Below, piece after piece: positions 46,559-56,983 of a stretch of 64,000 bases of DNA. The stretch comes from Pseudeuparius sepicola. Lineage: Eukaryota; Arthropoda; Insecta; Coleoptera; Anthribidae. The stretch lies in the NCBI GenBank assembly GCA_963920635.1, contig OY987298.1, positions 145,488,257 to 145,552,256 on the forward strand. The letters run 5' to 3'. The notes under the pieces were generated by a model. It worked only from the letters and a program-made list of their open reading frames with translations, searched no databases and had not been told where the DNA came from. Position 1 is the stretch's first letter. Every line of letters starts with the position of its first letter. A program made the position numbers and the translations under genes.

Positions 46559-47399
46559 CTGAAAAAATTCTGACAATTAGACCCTTAACCGAGCAAAGAA
46601 AAACCAGGTCACATCGGTATTCCACTCAATTTTAAATAAAAGTAAGAAATTCTTACATTTCTTAAACAGAGTTAAGCAAGCATAGTATTGCTTTTTTGAA
46701 AGGTACCTAGCTACTTGTCGGATAAAACTTTATGCCATTATCGTTTGTGAAATATTTAATTTTGAAACTATACTATAATACATTTATTTAACTTGAATTG
46801 GCATACAATTTATATTTATATTATTTTAACTGTCGTGATGAGTTGATTTCAAAAATGCAAAAATATACAGGGTGAGTTTTTTCGATGACCACTATGGGGA
46901 TCTCGGAAACTAGCAGAGTTAGAACAAAGGTTAAATGGGGAAAGAATTGCAGTTTTGAATGCTCAATCCAATGTCCCTTTTGGATTTTTAAAAAAGTTCA
47001 TGGCTCACTAGATATTTTGAAAAGAGTGATTTCTTGCTATATCGTCAGATCTTTGTAGCTCCGTTATTTCTGATTATACAGACAAAATTGTAGATAATTT
47101 TGGGCTTAACAAGATAATCTAATCCAATTTTTTATGTTTGTGATTTTTGAGATGACATAAACTTTTGTTTTTTTAAATCATAGTTGGCTGTGGCCGTATC
47201 AAATCAGCCATTTTTTGAGCTGTCCAAAGATATAATACTCGGCATAGTTATTATAAAAAATAAATGAGCTATGGCTAATTTTCTGATTTTTTTAAATTTT
47301 CATAATTACGTTCTATTTTATAATAAGATATACTTCAAACTTTTCAAATATTTTATTTTTAGCTGGTAACAAAATGTAACAAAATAAAACAAAAATTAT

Positions 47400-47720
47400 G
47401 ATGGAGCTCCACCACATTATTAGGTATTTGCCCGTAAGAAATTACCTAGATCAGCTCTATCCAAATAGTTGGATAGGGAGAAATAGATTTATTTCCTGGC
47501 CGCCCTGATCCCCTGATTTGTCTGTTTTGGATTTCTTTTTGTGGGGAACAGTACAAAATAAAGTATGAGACAATTGTTGAATTAAGAGCAGCTGGTTTAG
47601 AAGCAATTGCCAGTATGCGCTCTCTAAGAAAGGCGACAAATTCAGTTTTATAAAGATGCAATATTTGCATAAACAATAATGGTGGATTGTTTGAACATCT
47701 TTTAAAATAATAATAATTTG
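47400..47720 (+). pseudogene. Mariner-like transposase C-terminal remnant
   Basis: Opens with DGAPPHY (second catalytic Asp motif), then after a frame change NSWIGRNRFISWPP, a stop, and SPDLSVLDFFLWGTVQNKV (third Asp). This matches the transposases at 18.8 and 29.6 kb in order and spacing. Stops and frameshifts make it dead. Confidence 0.85.
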
Positions 47721-47992
47721 AATTTGAGTTTTTAATTTTTGTTTTATTTTGTTTCATTCTGTTACCAGCTACAAACAAAATATTAGAAAGTTTGAAGTAT
47801 GTCTAATTATAAAATAGAACGTAATAATTATGAAAATATTCGTATATCTTTTAAAATAATAATAATTTGAATTTGAGTTTTTAATTTTTGTTTTATTTTG
47901 TTACATTTTGTTACCAGCTACAAACAAAATATTAGAAAGTTTGAAGTATATCTAATTATAAAATATAACGTAATAATTATGAAAATATTCCA
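47700..47992. repeat. Tandem duplication, 149-bp period
   Basis: TTTTAAAATAATAATAATTT starts at 47700 and again at 47849. The two units are nearly identical and carry GTTACCAGCTACAAACAAAA. Confidence 0.88.
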
Positions 47993-48467
47993 TGGCTGAC
48001 TATGTGAAAATAAAAAAAAAAACAGAAAATTAGCCATAGCTCTTTTATGGCCGATTTGGTATAAGGCCACAGCTAACTATGATTTACATTTAAAAAACAC
48101 AAGTTTACGTCATATCTCAAAAATCACAAAACATAAAAAATTGGAGTAGATTATCTTTTTAAGCCCAAAATTATCTACAACTTATGTCTCTACAGTTTTT
48201 CTGTATAATCAGAAATAATGGAGCTACAGAGATCTGATGAAATAGCAAAAAATCACTTTTTTCAAAATATCTAGTGATATGAGCCATGAACTTCTTTAAA
48301 AATCCAAAAGGGGCATTAGATTGAGCATTCAAAACCGCAATTCTTTCCCCATTTAACCTTTGTTCTCGCTCTGCTAGTTTCCGAGATCCCCATAGTGGTC
48401 ATCGAAAAAAACTCACCCATAAGGTGTTCCGTCCAAGGATCGAAAATACAAAAAAGTTTGAACTTAC

Positions 48468-49062
48468 ATGTAAACGTATCAGAATCAATCCCCTTGCCTC
48501 GATTTATAAAAATAATAGTCAACTGTAAAATTTGTTGAGGCGCCGCTTCCAGAAAACACTCCAAAACCCTCAACAAAGCCACATCCGAGTCTTCTTTCAC
48601 CATCAACTCGTAATATTTCCTTTGGTTTTCATGATCTTTAGTCTTCTCGGCTTTTTTCGATTTCAAAGCATATTGTAGCGCATCAAAATACCTCAGAACC
48701 GGAGCCAGTTGGAAAACCAACACTATTATGCAACATATCCTCCGTTTGGTCAACTTCTTTGTCAATGTTGATCCTCTATTCTGATTGGTACGGTCCAACA
48801 CGTACATACGAATGCTGAACGCTGTGCTTATAATAGCCGGTATAAGTATAAAAGCGAGGGTCGTTATAAAATATCCGATATTACCGTTATAATAATATCT
48901 GTATGCTATGTTACAATCGAAGAAAACGTCGACCAAGTGGCTTATTATGGATATTATAAACCCAGCAATGTCCCAGTTGGTTACCCGATCCCTCGACGGT
49001 AGTCTGTCCACCTCGTCCCGTTCATTGTTCGCGCACATCTTAGTCTGGTAGAGAACTGTCAT
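48468..49062 (-). CDS. XK-related protein, exon 1 (N-terminal)
   Basis: XK-related proteins are multi-pass membrane proteins; members such as Xkr8 and CED-8 scramble phospholipids and promote apoptotic-cell recognition, while others are of unknown role. This exon gives residues 1-198: a soluble start, a helix with HLVDVFFDCNIAYRYY (the family's DV..D.......Y), a second helix (ITTLAFILIPAIISTAFSIR), then RICCIIVLVFQLAPVLRYFD and LLRVLECFLEAAPQQILQLT, the strongest XKR signature (LR..E.FLE.APQ..LQL). The donor is GTAAGT at 48467-48462. The start is M1 at 49062; M9 is also possible. The joined protein is 402 residues, in the normal range. I cannot assign a specific paralog. Confidence 0.94.
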
Positions 49063-49593
49063 TTGTGCGGCGGCTTTGTCTTCGAATTACAAAAAATTCC
49101 CAGAAAGAACATATGGGGTAATTAGGCGATGAACGGTGATTTCCTGGAAACAAGGCAGCCTTCGGGCCTATACAAATTTAGTCGTAACTGGAGATTCATT
49201 GACCTTGCCTGGCCGTTGTCCCCGAACGAGTTTAATCAATCCGTTGAGTGATTCATGAGGACCCGCTAGCCGTTCCGCCTTCGGAACTATACAATATTTT
49301 AATAATCAAATCAAAGATTTAAGGTTTTGACGTTGATGACGGACGGCCGACCGTCGGGCGTCGACCTTTTGTCACCTGTCTCGTCGAACGTCGAGACGTC
49401 AACTCTACTCTCTGGTTGCTAAGTATTAAAAATCATAATTATATTAACGGCGTGGAGAAGAAGATTGGTTTTTGTGTTTTGTGGAAACTATTTTTCAAGG
49501 TCACATATGTCAAATCCACACCTGTGCGTTACCTTAACCTATCTTTTTGCGACTTTTATTTTCAAATGCCAAGATATTCAAAAATAAAAAGGC
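49063..49593. promoter_or_regulatory. Shared divergent promoter, XKR and DPH3
   Basis: 531 bp separate the start codons of XKR (minus) and DPH3 (plus), so both promoters and leaders must fit here. The part near 49320-49410 is GC-richer with several CGTCGA/CGTCGG words. No TATA box is placed convincingly. Confidence 0.5.
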
Positions 49594-49713
49594 ATGACTG
49601 TATTCTACGACGAAGTTGAGATTGAAGACTTCGAATACGACGAAGAGGACGAAACGTATTATTACCCCTGCCCGTGTGGCGACAGATTTATGATCACCAA
49701 AGTATTAAAATTG
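49594..49713 (+). CDS. DPH3: DPH3 (CSL zinc finger), exon 1
   Basis: DPH3/KTI11 is a small iron- or zinc-binding electron donor for Dph1-Dph2 in the first step of diphthamide synthesis on eEF2; in yeast it also partners with Elongator in tRNA wobble-uridine modification. The start [20 protein letters not shown] and the [15 protein letters not shown] block contain the first metal-binding cysteine pair (CPCG). Two donors are possible: GTAAGT at 49714 (adds V-L-K-L) or GTATTA at 49702, which would give the family-typical ITK-EEL junction directly. Both keep the frame. Confidence 0.93.
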
Positions 49714-49759
49714 GTAAGTTGAAACATTTCACAACTTTTCACAGTATGTATTTTTTAAG

Positions 49760-49834
49760 GAAGAACTGTTGGCTGGAGAGGAAGTTGCCACCTGCCCTAG
49801 CTGTTCTTTGGTGGTTAAAGTCATCTACGATCTG
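49760..49834 (+). CDS. DPH3: DPH3, exon 2
   Basis: The acceptor is TTTTTTAAG. Encodes [20 protein letters not shown] with the second cysteine pair (CPSC) that completes the four-Cys metal site. Donor GTAAAT at 49835. Confidence 0.93.
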
Positions 49835-49886
49835 GTAAATACTAAATTCCTTACATCCCTAAAATATTATTCTTGATTTTTCGTAG

Positions 49887-49964
49887 GAAACCCTCGAGAG
49901 CGAACAAGAAGAAGTCTCGAAGCAGAAGAACGACGAGGTGAAGCTGGAAGTAGCCACAAAGTAA
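49887..49964 (+). CDS. DPH3: DPH3, exon 3
   Basis: Acceptor TTTCGTAG. Encodes a charged C-terminal tail (EQEEVSKQKNDEVKLEVATK), stop TAA at 49962-49964. The start codon of the next gene follows after two bases, and no poly(A) signal separates them. Confidence 0.9.
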   Translation, partial: ETLESEQEEVSKQKNDEVKLEVATK

Positions 49965-49966
49965 AA

Positions 49967-50140
49967 ATGAGCCGTGGAAGGGGTGGTGGTAGGGGAGGGG
50001 GCCGAGGGGGTGTGACGAAGTCATTTAATAGGGAACAGCTCAATGCTTTGGGGATCACAGGAAATGATATGTTGCCGGTGATTGCCACTCAGCCTCCCCC
50101 TTTGTATCCATTATTGGAGAGAAGACCGGTACCGCTAAAT
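49967..50140 (+). CDS. POLR3G: RNA polymerase III subunit RPC7 (POLR3G-like), exon 1
   Basis: RPC7/RPC32 belongs to the RPC3-RPC6-RPC7 subcomplex that opens promoters for RNA polymerase III in the nucleus. The N-terminus is a Gly-Arg run (MSRGRGGGRGGGRGG), then SFNREQLNALGI and PPPLYPLLERRPVPLN; the PPPL(Y/F)P...PVPL motif is characteristic of the family. ATG 49967 lies two bases after the DPH3 stop in a different frame, so the two are separate proteins probably made from one transcript or from a promoter inside DPH3. Donor GTAAGT at 50141, phase 0. Confidence 0.92.
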
Positions 50141-50212
50141 GTAAGTAGTTTTTTTCTCTGAAAAATTAAAAAATGAAGGTGAACAGTAACCTTACTTCCT
50201 CTACGTTTGTAG

Positions 50213-50686
50213 TTTTGCAGCGAGACAGACTACTTGCTCATCCTCCGGCAGGACTACATCGACCACACGCAGCTCTCCGGCTCGTTCATCAAAATGCCGG
50301 AGGACCTGAAGAACTTGCCCGGCCAGGAAATTGACAAGCTGGTCGCCCAGCTCCCCACCGTCAAGGAGAAGTACGACTGGGCGTTGTTTCCCTCCGAACT
50401 CAGGCCCAAGATGCTGGCGAGACGCACGAAAACAACTAATAAAGACGCCAAAGAAGTTAACGTCGAAGAAAAGCTGAAAGCATTGGAGAAGTTGGAGGAA
50501 AAATCGGGGAAGGCTGTGAAAGAAGTCGAGGAAGAGAAGGACGAGGATGCGAATGAGGAAATGGAGGAAATCGAGGAGCAGGACGAAGAAATGGACGACG
50601 GGACGGATTACGCCAACAATTATTTCGATAATGGAGAGGCGTACGAAGAGGAGGACGATAACTTGGATGATGGGCCTATTTATTAA
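50213..50686 (+). CDS. POLR3G: RNA polymerase III subunit RPC7 (POLR3G-like), exon 2
   Basis: The acceptor is GTTTGTAG at 50205-50212; the later CAG at 50218-50220 would break the frame. The exon encodes YLLILRQDYIDHTQLSGSFI, a segment ending KYDWALFPSELRPKM (the (D/E)W...LP.EL.P conserved patch), and a long Asp/Glu-rich tail with YANNYFDNGEAYEEEDDN, the usual acidic C-terminus with its N(D/Y)Y...YF(D/E)(D/N)G motif. Total protein is 215 residues, close to the family norm of ~220. AATAAA at 50792-50797 is the poly(A) signal. Confidence 0.94.
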   Translation, partial: FCSETDYLLILRQDYIDHTQLSGSFIKMPEDLKNLPGQEIDKLVAQLPTVKEKYDWALFPSELRPKMLARRTKTTNKDAKEVNVEEKLKALEKLEEKSGKAVKEVEEEKDEDANEEMEEIEEQDEEMDDGTDYANNYFDNGEAYEEEDDNLDDGPIY

Positions 50687-51314
50687 GCGGGTTGTTCAGT
50701 ATTGTAAATATTTATTGCGTTTTTGTTTGGGGGTGTTGCTTGAAATACAAATGGTTTTTGAACAGGGGTGGTTTATGAGTTAAGTAAATTTAATAAAATT
50801 TCCCCAATGTTTAGAGAATAATGTTTCATGCAGAAAATATTATGGAGAAATATTAGTGAGGTTTACTGTAGTTTAGTGGTTTTATCAAATGTTTTACAAG
50901 AAAAAAAAGAGTTATGTTCAAACTTATTTGCTGCTGCAAAGTTATAATACAGGGATTTTGATGAACCATAACAAGAACAGCCAAAAAACATAGGTATTTT
51001 TCAGGACAATTTTTTGACGTCACGGCTCTAGAGCAGTGATTTGCTGAAATATTAATGAAGTTGCCGTGTTTCTACAAGCTGTATCGATTTGGCTCAGCTA
51101 TAGATGACAAGATTTAAATGTTGTGTGACAAAAAATGACAATTTTGACGAAAACGCCAGTATTATTTCCTTTTATTTTGAATTTCCCCCCTAAAACAATA
51201 TTAATTAGTACGCATAATATAAAGAAATCGCCGCAACAAAGGCTATTCTCATTGGATACAAATTTCGCAGTATATTTTTCCAAAACAATAGTTTCTTAAA
51301 TTACGGGATGTGTA
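50687..51314. other. RPC7 3' UTR and spacer
   Basis: Contains the AATAAA at 50792-50797; beyond it unassigned AT-rich DNA. Confidence 0.5.
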
Positions 51315-52467
51315 CAGGGTGATTCAGTTTTATTCTGCGACACTTCAACAGGTGATAGAAAACCAAAAAATAACTGCACTTTCTTTTATAAACTATATCA
51401 CTTTAAGGCCTTATTAAAAAGTTTTAAGAAATATGTGGTCTTTATTGAATATTTTACTATTTTACAAACTAGTTGAGATATTTAAATCATATTTGGTACA
51501 CGTTATAACGGCATAGGTTAGCATAAAACCTGTTAATATCACACACCTAGAACAACCAGTGGCGTAGAAGTAGGTAATTATAGTATAATAGTTTTTAGAA
51601 AAAAATAGAACCACCTTGTATAGCAATAAAATGTATTCAATTTCTTATGTAGATTGTAATTATAAACAAAAATGCCCTCTTGGTAATTTTTCGTATGTGT
51701 CATGGTTTTGTGGCAAATTTGATTTTTTTGTATTATTTCGGGGTATTTCTGAAAAATTATCTAAAAAATTTGCTCCATAAGTAACACTTAAAGTAGAAAT
51801 AATGTGTTTGCTACCTGAAATAAAGTAACTTTTTCCAATAAACTCACCTATTTAAGGCTATACTTTTGAAGATACAGGGTCTAAAACATTTAAGGAAGAT
51901 ACAATTAATGCTACGCTCTGTATCTTGAAAAGTAAAACCTTGAATGGGTAAGTTTATTGGGAAAAGTTACTGTACTTAAAGTAAAAAACACATTTTTTCT
52001 ACTTTTAGTGTTACTTATGGAGAAAAGTTTTAAGTTAATTTTTCAGAAGTACTCCGAAGTAATACGAAAAAAATCAAATTTGAAAAAAATGCTAAGAGAA
52101 CGTTTTTGTTTACAATTAAAATTTACATAAGAAATTGAATACATTTTATTTCTATACAAGGTTGTTCTATTTTTTTTTCTAAAATAAATTATACTAATTA
52201 CCGATTTCTACGCCACTGGTTGTTCAAGATGTTTGATATTAACTGGTTTTATGCTAACCCATGCCGTTTTAACGTGTACCAAATATGACTTAAATATCCA
52301 ACTAGTTTGTAAAATATTCAATAAATTGCACATATTTCTTGCAACTTTAACACCCTGTAACTTTTTTATAAGGCCTTAAAATGATATAGTTTATAGAAGA
52401 AAGTGCGGTTATTTTTTGGTTTTCTATCACCTGTTGAAGTGTTGCAGATTAAAACTGAATCACCCTG
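51315..52467. mobile_element. TA-flanked foldback element (CAGGGTGATTCAGTTT)
   Basis: The ends CAGGGTGATTCAGTTTTATT and near-complement have TA at 51313-51314 and 52468-52469. The arms exceed 500 bp (for example CTTCAACAGGTGATAGAAAA mirrored near 52420-52440) with a short loop near 51880. No transposase frame. Confidence 0.92.
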
Positions 52468-52499
52468 TATATTTTTTTAGTTATGGCTCACAAAAAAAT

Positions 52500-52735
52500 A
52501 TTGCGGACTAATCCTCTTAACGATTTTTAAACTTCCCGCCACTCGCGATCTTCCAAAACCTCCCACTGTCGCCGTCAGATGGCGCCGCCGCCGACCCGCT
52601 TGACAGCTGTCCGTACGCGGTGCGCGAGAAAATCGCCAGTGTCGTTCCCGGGAATGGATGAGCGCCTGCTAATTTGTGATAATAATCCGGACGCGAGGTG
52701 CTAATTATTTTTGGCGTTAATTAAAATACTTCGAG
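52500..52735 (+). promoter_or_regulatory. ACBD gene promoter and 5' UTR
   Basis: GC-rich block (about 52550-52640) between the preceding transposon and the first coding exon, followed by an AT-rich leader up to ATG 52736. It starts only some 80 bp after the foldback element. Confidence 0.5.
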
Positions 52736-52796
52736 ATGACCACCGAGGAAAAATTCAACGCCGCCGTGAACGTCATCAGGAGCCTGCCGAAGAATG
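52736..52796 (+). CDS. ACBD5: ACBD4/5-type acyl-CoA-binding protein, exon 1
   Basis: Encodes MTTEEKFNAAVNVIRSLPKN and ends AAT G|GTGAGG, phase 1. Exon 2 supplies GA to complete Gly, giving the conserved LPKNGSYQPS join of acyl-CoA-binding domains. The family binds long-chain acyl-CoA; ACBD4/5 proteins are tail-anchored in the peroxisome membrane and tether it to the ER. The start F.AAV..I..LPKNG is typical of ACBD4/5; the C-terminal anchor that would prove it lies outside the window. Confidence 0.85.
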
Positions 52797-53786
52797 GTGA
52801 GGGATTTTCTTTGTTTTTGAGGCGGATTTTTGTTTTTTTTCTTGTTGATCTCATGAGTCGAGGAACGTCATAGATGTTTTGAGTTTTTGTTTCGTTAAAA
52901 GGTGGTTTTTATTTTATTACACTTTAGAACAATATTTTTGTTTTGTTTGGCAAAAATTGCACATTTGAATTTGTTATAAATTCATGTTATTGTATTAATT
53001 AAATTTGAAGGGCAAGTCTGACGCAGCGATAAACTTTGAATCCTTATTAATTATAATTTTTTAATGAGTATAATAATAACTGTGTCTATTATTTATTAAT
53101 TTATGATGTGTTTTATAATCGATGGTAAATTTGAGAGGTAAAATAATGCGTAGAATAAATACTTTTGGAATAAGAAATATATTTGTTTTTATATTAAAAT
53201 GTTTGTTGAAGAAGCTTACAAGGTATTTGTTGTAGTATATGTAATTTACCTTTATCTCATTATTTTCACTTGTAAAATTAAATTTCTCGGTCCAGTTCTA
53301 TAAAAACTTGGGTGTTGTTTATTTATTCCGAAAGGGAAATTTTCCATGGACAACCTTGTTTTGTTGGTCTTGTACTTTTCAGGTTGAATAACCGGGTGAA
53401 AGTAAAAATTGCACGGTTGTGTGGGTCTCTTTAGCGGCTCTCAAGTGGCGTTTATGTAACAAGTTTGAATGATTTCTCTCTCGATGAACCGCGCGAAATG
53501 CGTTAATTGGACTTCGTCGCTTTATACCTAGGTAATAATTATCACTGCTGGCCGTGGTAATGTGGAATAGTTTGCATTTGAACTCGTAATAACAACCTGG
53601 TTTTTGGAGTTTCCGGTTATTAAGAAATAATTAGACAGTCGCGCATTTTGGCCCAAATTGGTAGATCATTGTTTGATGTTGATGATTTCGCAATTTAATT
53701 AGATGAAAGGCAAAGCCAAGGCTAAATTATTTTTACCATTGTAGGAAATTTGATATTTTGATATTCTATAAATATTATCTAATATA
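52797..53786. other. ACBD intron 1, left part
   Basis: Intron DNA without recognisable elements. Confidence 0.45.
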
Positions 53787-54666
53787 CCGGGTGTCCCGCT
53801 AATAATGGTCCTTAAAGCAACTGCATAGGTATATATCTTTTGGGCCAAAATATGACAACTCAGGCCAAACATGCCTTATAGAAATGTTGTTTGTTTAATA
53901 GATACATGGCGTTGAAGTTCATCTTCTGAAATTGAATTATAGCTACATCTTCCAAAATAATCAAACTACTGAAATGAAATATTGGCACTGCTGTGTTTTT
54001 GACGATGGAGAATTAACTGAAGATGTCATCAATTTCTATGTATCTCACAGAGGGTACCACTTGTGCTGCTTTTGGATGGAGCTTTTACTAGTAACTTTTT
54101 TGAGGTATATTTTTGGTATTTACAAGTCCATCATTTTAGTGCATCTTTTCATGCTGCTCTTCTTTCATAAGGATAGATGAATCAAATGTTTGCGTTGAGA
54201 TTGCCAAAATGTGCCCCAATACACCTGTTAACTCCAACATTATTCGAAACAAAAAATTTTCAACTACCCCTTTTAAATGTTACAGATCAACTGTACATTC
54301 AAAATGAAGTAAAAAATGCCAAGTGGGTATTGGTCAAAACATCGTTTTCTTGAAATAGTGTCTAAATTTTGTTGAGTTTCAATCCATTATATTTTGAAAG
54401 AGAAACATTTTTGGTACATTGTTCATAGGGATTTTTTCTCACTTTAAATGGTACAGTTTATCTGTAATATTTGAAAGCGGTAGGTAAAAATTGTATGTTT
54501 CGAATGTTGGAGTCAACAGGTGTTTTGGGCCACATTTTGCCAATTTCAACGCAAAGGGTTGATTTTATCGTACAAAAGTACCTTTTTGTTACAGAATGAA
54601 CAGATGCACTGAAATGATGGACCTGCAAAATGAACTTCAACAAACTATTATTAACGGGTCACCCTG
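53787..54666. mobile_element. TA-flanked foldback element (CCGGGTGTCCCGCTAATAAT)
   Basis: The left TA-CCGGGTGTCCCGCTAATAAT and right mirrored end ATTATTAACGGGTCACCCTG-TA define it. A second inverted pair (GTTGAGATTGCCAAAATGTG near 54194 and its complement near 54530-54553) forms the inner fold. The outer arms are worn. Confidence 0.8.
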
Positions 54667-54707
54667 TACCTATATTTAATGTATATTTAATTTAGGTGTC
54701 CTACCTA

Positions 54708-55923
54708 CAGGGTGTCTACTTTTAAGTGTATACAAATCGATAAAAAATGTATTTTGTGAGATATTTTCAAAAACCATTTTTTGTTCGAAAGGTCTTCAAA
54801 AAACGCTTCTTTTGACCCTTTTACTTTTGTCAAAATGCAAATGCAGGGACGGCTAAGATTTTTTTATACCCCGATTTTCACAAAAACCATTTAGCGATTT
54901 TTTTATTTAAAATCTGACCCCACAGCGTTAATCAGAACACCCAAAAACCCCTATATACCAAATTTGAATAAAAAATATACAGGGAGTTCTATTCTGTAGG
55001 GTGTCAAAGTTAAGCAAAATAGGAATTTTAAAGGCACCTGCAAAGTAAAGTGTGCAATGGAATCCCCTCAAAACAGTTAAATGGTTAATAGGACCACTCA
55101 AGGTCTTGGTGTGCAGAGGTCCAATTCAAAATATACAGAATGTTCTTATCTGTACCATCTCAAAATGCTGAATTTTTATGAAACTTTACGGGTCATGAGT
55201 GCTGTGGAATCATTGAAAAAATATCGATAAACACAAAAGTAATGTATTTCTTTACAAAATGCCAACTAACAAATAAAACAATTTAAATTATTGGACCTTG
55301 CTCAACAAAGTCACTGTCTAAGATGATACATTTTCTGTGCGTTTCCTGTTGTGGCACACCAGCCACCTTAACTGATATGGACTTACTGACTGGCAGACTT
55401 CTGTATTTTTTAGATTTAGTTCGTTTATAGTGTGTGGAGCGGTTTTGATATACTCGATTTTTGACTCGTAAGTTCCAAAAATTCAGTAATTTGAGATGGC
55501 ACGGATAAGCAGAACACACTGCATATTTTGAATTGGACCTCTGCACACCAACACCTTGAGTGGTCCTATCGACTATTTAACTGTTTTGAGGGGATTCCAT
55601 TGCACTCTTGACTTGGCAGGTGCCTTTAAAATTCCTATTTTGCTCAACTTTGACACCCTGCAGAATGGAACTCCCTGTATATTTTTTATTCGAATTTGGT
55701 ATATAGGGGTTTCGGGGTGTTCTGATTAACGCTGTGGGGTCAGATTTTAAATAAAAAAAATCGCTAAATGGTTTTCGTAAAAATCGGGGGTATAAAAAAA
55801 TCGCAGCCGGCCCTGGATTTGCATTTTGAAAATGGCAGATAAAGGTCAAAAGAAGAGGTTTTTGAAAATATCTCACAAAATACATTTTTTATCGATTTGT
55901 ATACACTTAAAAGTAGACACCCG
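54708..55923. mobile_element. Foldback element, same family as 45267
   Basis: CAGGGTGTCTACTTTTAAGT and complement; TA at 54706-54707 and 55924-55925. The right end has lost two bases. Arms of over 500 bp include TGTGCGTTTCCTGTTGTGGC, also found in the 45.3-46.2 kb copy. Confidence 0.9.
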
Positions 55924-55925
55924 TA

Positions 55926-56983
55926 TATCAAAAGTATAATATTGGCTTTTGTTTTACATCACATCCTTTTGTTTTTTTATGGGTATTTGGAAAAAAAAAC
56001 CAATTTAATCAATGAGTTTAGTTCATAGCTATATTTGTCGTAAATATAGTAGAATTTACAACTAGGTATGAAATAGCATTCACAATTAGACTAGCACTCA
56101 TCATTGGAGTGGCAGAAAAACAAGTTTTTTGTTTATAGCAAAACAACAAACAAGTATTAATCATTAAATTACTTGGTTGCGAGGAGATACATACTCTTGT
56201 CAAAGTTCAATTAGTAGATAATTCCAATGCAAAGGTGTCCTTTAATATTTTATCATAGCTATAGTAGGTATATAATTGTGATTATGTTATTTGTATTTAC
56301 AGCCCTCTTTTATAGCTTACTTATAGCAAAATTATGCATACCCATGTTTGTTTCATTTAAAATTTAAAAGAAAAGGCATCTGTATAAACCTTCATTTTGA
56401 ACAATAGCTGCTTGAGGAGCTAAAAATATTTGATAATATAAAGGATAAAATAAAGTTGCCCTGTATGAAATACATGTATAATATTAATTGCGATTTATCA
56501 ATTAGATTAGATAATTGAGTAGTTATTACATTACAAATATCTCTAGAGAAATCATTTAGGTAATCAACATAAAACCTTAGAAGGAATATTGGCATTATAC
56601 ATACATGTCGCAAATATGTTAACTGAAATTGAAATTTGTACATTATAGTTCTCTGTTGGATAGAATTTATTTTTATTTCAGCATTATTTATTTTACAACT
56701 CAAACGAAACATGTCCAACAAACAATATTATAACATTTTAGAGTGAATCAACAATCTAAAGGTCAAAATTTATTAACAGAAAAAGCATTGAAATGTAAAT
56801 TTGTGTATACCTAATATATGAGGATGATATGCAGTTATTTATTTATTTATATTAGAAAGCGCTTTCCACACAAGCATTTAGCTTTTTATTATAATTGACT
56901 ACTTCCCAAAATTTTTATTTGTATATTTAGCAAAAAGATATAAACTATGGCGAAATTACAAAACTGCGAGCGCCATCTATGTA
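55926..56983. other. ACBD intron 1, middle part
   Basis: No recognised structure. Confidence 0.4.

Larger units (their letters stand above)
46868..48420. mobile_element. Mariner-derived foldback element in XKR intron 1
   Basis: The left end is TA-CAGGGTGAGTTTTTTCG. The right end is the mirrored arm ending ACTCACCC, with its last bases worn. The arms of about 470 bp are complementary (AAACTAGCAGAGTTAGAACA against its partner near 48360). Between them lie transposase remains and a 149-bp tandem duplication. The right end is 47 bp from the exon 1 donor. Confidence 0.88.

Noticed and set aside
47446..47778. 110-residue minus-strand frame
   Set aside because: Antisense of the dead transposase remnant, which explains the sequence better.
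53932..54180. 82-residue hydrophobic frame
   Set aside because: Inside a worn foldback element; no family resemblance.
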